Shown here piece by piece: positions 57,923 through 64,000 of a stretch of DNA of 64,000 nucleotides. The DNA comes from Lutjanus erythropterus. Its lineage: Eukaryota > Chordata > Actinopteri > Lutjaniformes > Lutjanidae. Location: positions 22,677,564 to 22,741,563 of the forward strand of contig CM034595.1 in NCBI GenBank assembly GCA_020091685.1, read 5' to 3'. Each line of letters starts with the position of its first letter. Position 1 is the first letter of the stretch. The notes below the pieces were generated by a model that was not told the DNA's origin, did not search any database, and saw only the letters and a list, made by a program, of their open reading frames with translations. A program made the position numbers and the translations under genes.

Positions 57923-59092
57923 CAGCTTCTCTTCTTCTCATCCAAGCACCTGATTCCTGTCTCATCCTTCTGTCTCCCATTCAGTTTTCCATCTTCACTT
58001 TGCTTTCATAATCTCAGTGCACTTTTTCCCACACCTTCATTCTTCTGATCCCATTTTGTCCATACTTCCATCCAAACATGATCTATCTTTTCCTTTCCTT
58101 GTGCAGACATATCTTTTATCCTCTCCTCCACCCGACTAGCCACCACCATAGTAGAAAACCCATGTCCTCACATCTGATGCCTCTCGCTTCATTCGCTCTC
58201 TCCTCCACCCTCCTGATCCTTCATTTCCTCTCCTCCATCTACCTCCTATCCCCCTCTTCCTCTCCTCCATCCACCTCTGATCCCTTTCTTCCTCTCCTCT
58301 GTCCACCTCTGATCCCCCTTTTCCACACTTCCCTGCGTTGTGATCCCAGCGCTCCCCAGAGCTGTGAGGCATGTCCCTGTGTGTGAGTTGCTTGTGCAGG
58401 AACCTGCATGTGTGGTGGCCCCGGGGCAGGGATGACACAGCCCCGCTGGAATGAGAGGGAACAGAGTCTGGGCGTTCCTCTACAAACGCACTATTAAACC
58501 CACTGCAGTACACAATGAGCTCATCTTAATTCAGGTCAGATGTACATCCTGCATTTTCTCTCTTTCCTTTTCTCTCCTTCCTTTTTAGTAATTGATTGCA
58601 CTGTACACCTTTGTTATTCTGTATCTTTGTTTATTTGTTCTTCTCTTCTCTCTGCCTTCTACCACAATGTGTGCATTAGCCCTACATTGTTGAGATGATT
58701 GCCCATATTTGCCTGTGGAGAAAGACATTTGTCAAGTTAGAGCATGAGGGCACCTCAGGCATTTTGTAGAGGTCCCATGCTTCTGCACTCAGGGCGGACC
58801 TCCCTCCTTATCACCACCTTCTGAATGCAATTTAATCATAAACAATAATAAAGGAAGTTTTGTTTAAATTGTGGAGTTCATGAGGTCAAACTCTGTCCGT
58901 GGAATGCCCATAATTCTATGTAGAGGTGTGGAGACTTTCTCTGCTCTGGCGCTGACACAATGGGTGTTGAAATCTGCACAGTTGTTTTATCACATGCATG
59001 GGAAAAAAGGGTTATGCAATCTATAAAAATGTGATATGGAATGCATCCTGGAATCAAAATCATCAAAACTATCAGCTCCACTCAGGGCTGTT

Positions 59093-59468
59093 GTGATATA
59101 CCTGACTGTGATATTTAAAGAATGAAATACTGATAACATGTTAATAATCACATATGATAATATTGTTAGACCTTGTGGATCTTTTGTTTATCAGTTCACC
59201 GGCTGCCTTTTCACTATTAAGTGCAATTGCACTTTTTGTACAGTTACAGGCTCTCTCCCCACCTTCCTACGCTCAAATTTTGAGTATATTTACCAAAAAA
59301 GAGAAAAAAATCATACAATAAATAAAGTTAGAGATGAATTTGAATGATAGCATTTTTTTCAGACTATATATTTTGTATAGCGATGATATTATGAATTCAT
59401 TTGGCCACAATAATGAAAAAAAAGGAAATAAAAAAAATCAAAAAAATCTGATATCTTGACAGCCCTAG
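59093..59468. mobile_element. MITE with cagggctgt/acagccctag ends
   Basis: Left cagggctgttgtgatatacc and right aatctgatatcttgacagccc form imperfect inverted ends around an AT-rich core. It ends 17 bp before the hAT element at 59486. Confidence 0.65.
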
Positions 59469-59485
59469 CACCACTACGTTACCAT

Positions 59486-60233
59486 CAGTGTTGGGGACAC
59501 TCTGATTACTTTTTTGTTGTAACGAGCAATGTAATGCATTAGTTTTGCAATTCAAGCTCTTAGCTTTTTAGTTACATCTACAAATAAACAATGCATTACG
59601 TTACAATTTTATTGTATTTCCACCAGTGCAAGAACAACCGTTGTCTGTACTGCGACTGAGGGTGTCCTCTTTTGTATTTGAGACAAAGGACAAACACAAA
59701 AATGAGTTTTTCATGTCAGATCTCATCAAATTCCATGTTTCTTCAAGTCAATACTCCAACACCATACAGACTAGTTCACCTGTAGAGAGGCCTTTTAGCC
59801 TGGTAAGTCTCATCAGAGATGCAAGTTTTGAAAAACTTGTGCTGTGTTATACAGGAGCAAAAACACCAACAGCATTTGATTGGTGAGTTTATGTGATTTG
59901 AAAAGCCTGTGCACTTTTATAGGCATGTGTTTTGAGAGGCTAACTGATTCATTAATTGCATGATGAAACATGATGTACTGGCTATACGTGCCCATGTTTT
60001 ATTATTTTCATAGATGCAGATGTGTAATAAGCCTTTGACCAGTTCACTGTCAGATCATCAGGACAATATAACCAAACATGCGCAAGGAATCGCAAATGTC
60101 TTTTATTTCAGGTAACACAAAAGTACTCTAAGTTACTTTTCTCAGTAAGTAACGCTTTAATGTAACATGTTACTTTTTAATGGCAGAAATCTTGCAAACT
60201 AATGAATTACTTTTAGTTACCTTCCCCACACTG
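59486..60233. mobile_element. hAT-type non-autonomous element
   Basis: Begins CAGTGTTGGGGACACTCTGA and ends with the inverted ...TTCCCCACACTG. Flanks read gttaccat (59478-59485) and attatcat (60234-60241), matching 6 of 8 with both differences transitions, consistent with an aged 8-bp target duplication. The inner ends carry paired gtaacg/taatgtaac words. The ORF at 59626 shows no transposase motif. Confidence 0.75.
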
Positions 60234-61128
60234 ATTATCATTAATTTATTGTACTATGACAGCAGAAACACTACGTGTAAACAACAGAAATACTGAATAT
60301 CATATCAGGATCAAAATATACTGTATATGACAGGCGCACATTGCATTTGCACATGCATTTGATTTGTTTTCAAGATGTGTCCATTAGCTTTTTTAGAAAT
60401 TGCAAGACATTATTTGGCTAGATTGATAAAATATGATGATCATAATATATATTAAGCGAGAAGAAGTAAATGTGTTTGTGAAAAAGATTCTTTGAAACAG
60501 CAAGACTGGTAGGTTTCACTATCTCAGAAAATCGTTCACAGTGATCCTTAATATTTAATCAGCACATCACTAAATCTTCTTGAGAAAACAAGTTCACAGC
60601 AAATGTGTCACCCTCTATTCAAGCTTTGCATAAAACCCTGCTGTTCAAAAGGCATGCAGACCAGCAGCTATTTGTGCTACTTCCCTTAAAGGCAAAACAC
60701 AAGGAGTACAAGAGGTTCATCGCTCTGAGGTGTGAAATATATTGTACATTTAAAGCAGCATGGGAAACAAAACCACAAAGTGACTTCCTTCAGAGCTTTG
60801 CACGGTAATGTGACAGCCAAACATCAAAGTTGCACACAGTATGACCAGGGTGGGACATCACTAACAAGACACCTTTAATTCAGTGATAAAGACTCACAGC
60901 ATAGAAATGTCACACTGCAAAATAAGTATAATGGATTAATTTGGAATAAACAAAATTGTTTGTGTGACACTTGCAGAAGAACAAAATAATAGAAACTTGT
61001 TGAAGTTTTGAAATGGTCCAGGAAAAATACTGTATTGAGAAATATTGTCTTTTCAGATGGTTACAAACCAAAACTGCACATGGTTTTGAGAACTGCATCT
61101 TTAGGTTGACAGTCATAGGAATTACTAA

Positions 61129-61761
61129 TTTAAAGCTATAATATGTAACATTTCCACATTAAAATGTCTAAAAACGCTAGTTATATGTTATACATTTTGT
61201 TGAACGCTGTATTTGAATTATTCTAAATGTTCCTAACAATGTTCAAACACAGTGAAATCTGTAATTTACTCAAGGTAACAGCCATTGCTGGGTAGTTGCT
61301 AATTGCTATAACTTCTGAGAAGGCTATATAGGATAAGTCAGAGAGTGAACAAAGAAGCTATCAAAAGTGACTAAACGTATTACCTCATCCATGAACATGA
61401 TTTCTGCCTGAGTAATGCCAGATATATTTCCATTAGCTATGTTGGTTGTTAAAAAGCAAAGTCAAACGTTGTGTTTCATCAAAACACTGTGCTAAGGTGT
61501 GCAAGGTATGCTTTCTGTTTGATGGGTGTGTCCAAGGTGTTACCCAATCAGCAGCGATGTAACACAACCAAACATAACCATATTAAAAAGTCGTTGCAGT
61601 GCAGTGTGCTCGCGTACGTAAACAGCGGTGTTCAACACACCACTGTTTCTGTTTAAACAAACGTTTTGCTAGATTTTGTCAGGGCTGAATGATTTGTTGT
61701 TGGTTATTGTTTTAATGTAAAAGAAATCCCTATATCAGAACTTACATATTGTGCCTTTAAA
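61129..61761. mobile_element. MITE with TTTAAAG termini
   Basis: Left tttaaagctataatatgtaa is inverted at the right (cttacatattgtgcctttaaa). Related to the copy at 5245-5660 and a fragment at 51755-51890 (ggagctatatgtaacacttgg). Confidence 0.75.
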
Positions 61762-62369
61762 CTATCAAAAAGGCAACCCCATTTAATAAAATCACCTGTT
61801 TTTATACACAGCCAAAACTGAGATAAGTATTTCAATACCACATCATCATAAATTGATGGTCAGATATTTTACAACATCTGTACTGTAATCAATCCTCAGC
61901 TAACCCAGCTGCATTCAAGTTGATTGTGCACTGTAATGGAAACAATTGGACTGGATTCCTCTCCTGAGCCAGCATAAAAGAATGTCATTTTTAATGCCTC
62001 GTGCCCACACCCATACCCGCACATCTCCTCTTACGAGTCAAAAGGTTAAGGTTTCCACAGAATGTTGTATCTCACATGGTTGACTAGTAATGTCCAACGC
62101 ATTTAACTCTGACATAACTCAGCACCAGATGTTTATAATTGAAAAGCAGAAAGCATTCAAATCTGTTGGACGCCGCTTCCCTTTGTATGATAATGATAGC
62201 CGTGACATTAGGATCTGCTGGCTGTTTCTTATGCCTGGTTTTAACACTGGCTTGTGTCAGTTCAGCTCCCCAAAGACCTTGTTTAGGGACTCAGAGCAGA
62301 AGGAAAGAGAGAAAAAGAGAGAGCGAGCGTGGTCCTCAGGTTTCACAGCTGCAGGCCCAGCTCAACCCT

Positions 62370-62760
62370 AAAGTAAATGGACTTGAGGAAAGCCAATCCT
62401 AATTGATTCCAAGCCTCAAAGCTCTTTAGTAAACATTGTGGAGCAATGAAAATGACTTGTTATCCTAATTCATTGGATGCTCACGCTGTGCGTTCAGCAG
62501 AGCCGAGGACGAAGGAAGCAGATGGACGCGAGATTAAGCTGATTTTGTTTGGTGATTTTGTCTCATTCACAGATATATTCACCACAGAGCTCCATAAAGT
62601 ATGTCAAGATTAAAAGCTTTATAGGCCTGTGATGATCACATACACAAACGAGTCCACTCTTTGACGAGGATAACGGTTTCTTAATGATCTCTCTGGTTAT
62701 TATGAGTAAAACTAGGCATAAACATTTGCACAGTTAATAATTTATGCACTTTTCCCAGAA
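62370..62760. promoter_or_regulatory. Candidate conserved non-coding block near right edge
   Basis: Non-repetitive sequence with clustered homeobox-type words (aatcctaattgattcc, ttatcctaattcatt, aataatttatgcac) and several CpGs (gatggacgcgagatta, tttgacgaggataacgg). Lies next to a purine-rich stretch at 62290-62330. Composition-based inference. Confidence 0.3.
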
Positions 62761-62795
62761 ACACATTTAAAAGTAAGACTGAGGACGAACAAGAC

Positions 62796-63471
62796 TAGAG
62801 CTGCAACGATTAGTCAATTAATTGATTAGTTATCAACTATTTCAGGGTTTCTCCTGGTTTAAACAAGTTAAATTCAGCCAAAGACTTTTTAAGACCTTTT
62901 TAAGACCACTATTAATTCAATTTAAGACCTATTTCACATCCATACCAGCAAAAAGTACAAAGAATATAAAGGAAAATCTGAGTCCCAGAATGTTGTCGGA
63001 GCAGAATGGGTTGCAGTGGTAATGCCCAAAGTTTTCCCAGAACACATTTAAAAACAAGACAAAAATTAATTCAACTTTATGAAAGAAACTTCATAATCAA
63101 ATAAATTTTTAAGACCTGTCAATCAGATTTTAAGGCCTGTCAACATATTTTAATTTTTAATGTATTTAAGTATATTTCTGACATTTTAAGGACCAAAATT
63201 TATTCATTAATTATTGTATATTTATTCACTGATTGACCTTTGAACTTCTTAAGACTTTTTAAGGACCAGCAGGAATCTTGTATTTTCTGGTTTCGTTACT
63301 CCTTTCTGACAGTAAATTGAATATCTTTTGGTTGTAGAAAAAACAAGACATTTCAGGACCTCACCTCGGAAACAGTAATCAACATTTTCCCCATTTTCTG
63401 ACATTTATGGACCAACTAATCGATTAATCCAGAAAATCAACAGTAATCAATTATTGTTAGTTGTAACCCTA
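62796..63471. mobile_element. hAT-type element related to 3019-3635, with internal insertion
   Basis: Left tagagctgcaacgattagtc and right gttgtaaccctaa are imperfect inverted ends. Flanks aacaagac (62788-62795) and aacaacag (63472-63479) match 6 of 8. The interior carries several ttttaagacctt-type words that look like a separate nested repeat. Confidence 0.65.
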
Positions 63472-63893
63472 AACAACAGGTTTTCAATGATTGTCTTTTC
63501 TTCACAAAAACATGGGAAATCCAAATGTTGGAGATTACAGTTGAGGTGGGTTAACGGACAACAGACGTCATAGGGAACCACTGATCTGGCCTTCAGTAGG
63601 CTCTCTAACTCTCAGTCTGGACAGAGCACAGCTAGCTTGTGAGGTGTCCAGCTTGTTGTGTGAGTAGGAAGTTCCTGTGGAGAGACCCTGTGCTGGTTGG
63701 CCCTAATGGCTTCCTGTGGAAGCAGTGTAGGGGTTTCCTCAACCCATTTTCCTGCTGATGTGAACATTTCCAGATCAGTGTTCTCTCATGTGAATCTACT
63801 CACTCAGTTCATGTGTCAGGATTCCACTGTCCTAGTAAACAAGTGACGCCTTGACAGTTTTAGTACATACATAGTACATGCATGGCTTGGGGA

Positions 63894-63900
<7 letters not shown>

Positions 63901-63976
<76 letters not shown>
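63901..63976. repeat. (CA)n microsatellite
   Basis: 38 uninterrupted CA units preceded by atatata, near the right edge. Confidence 0.98.
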
Positions 63977-63978
<2 letters not shown>

Positions 63979-64000
63979 GGGATTCCATGAGACAAAATCA

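Larger units (their letters stand above)
49082..64000 (-). other. creb5: creb5 upstream intron (partial)
   Basis: 14.9 kb to the right edge without any recognisable creb5 exon. I looked for the zinc finger and the NRQIG-type upstream exon and saw none. It carries several transposons (listed), CT-rich tracts at 55480-56120 and 58080-58330, simple repeats, and a weak nested micro-gene candidate at 53269-53508. Confidence 0.65.

Overview
This is a vertebrate nuclear DNA window, most likely from a ray-finned (probably percomorph) fish. Genes are split by GT-AG introns, the encoded proteins closely resemble vertebrate orthologues, and the non-coding DNA is full of short terminal-inverted-repeat elements (MITEs), hAT-type remnants and a tRNA-derived SINE of types common in teleosts. 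There is no bacterial, plasmid or CRISPR content, and nearly all short ORFs are chance ORFs inside introns or repeats.

Three conserved genes are present, in the same neighbour order and relative orientation as I recall for human 7p15-p14. (1) chn2 (beta-2-chimaerin) runs on the minus strand. Only its first coding exon (3786-3834) and CpG-rich 5' end (to about 4200) are here; the rest lies beyond the left edge. (2) cpvl (vitellogenic-like serine carboxypeptidase) is complete on the plus strand: a 5' non-coding exon near 7.86-7.94 kb, 12 coding exons from 8097 to 13577, and a poly(A) signal at 14008. It predicts a 484-residue secretory protein with a Ser216/Asp400/His460 triad. (3) creb5 runs on the minus strand. 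Its last six coding exons (49081 down to 18724) encode 350 residues, including the His-rich region and the full bZIP domain. Its N-terminal zinc-finger exons lie beyond 64 kb.

Layout: 1-3785, chn2 intron 1 with MITEs; 3786-4200, chn2 exon 1 and promoter; 4.2-7.8 kb, divergent chn2/cpvl intergenic DNA with a perfect match to a CTCF-type consensus; 7.75-14.03 kb, cpvl; 14.03-15.07 kb, convergent intergenic gap; 15.07-18.72 kb, probable long creb5 3' UTR containing a MITE and tandem repeats; 18.7-49.1 kb, creb5 coding part with a 22-kb intron (24.2-46.3 kb); 49.1-64 kb, creb5 upstream intron. The single-exon TRIL gene that I recall between CPVL and CREB5 in mammals is not seen here.

Points of most interest: a possible stop-start uORF in cpvl; E-box/M-box (CLEAR-like) motifs in the cpvl promoter; CTCF-like motifs in both intergenic gaps; a CpG-dense, repeat-poor block inside the large creb5 intron (43.6-44.0 kb); a weak candidate for a two-exon micro-gene (53269-53508, minus) nested in the creb5 intron; and several nested or duplicated transposon and minisatellite structures. 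I saw no clearly new molecular system.
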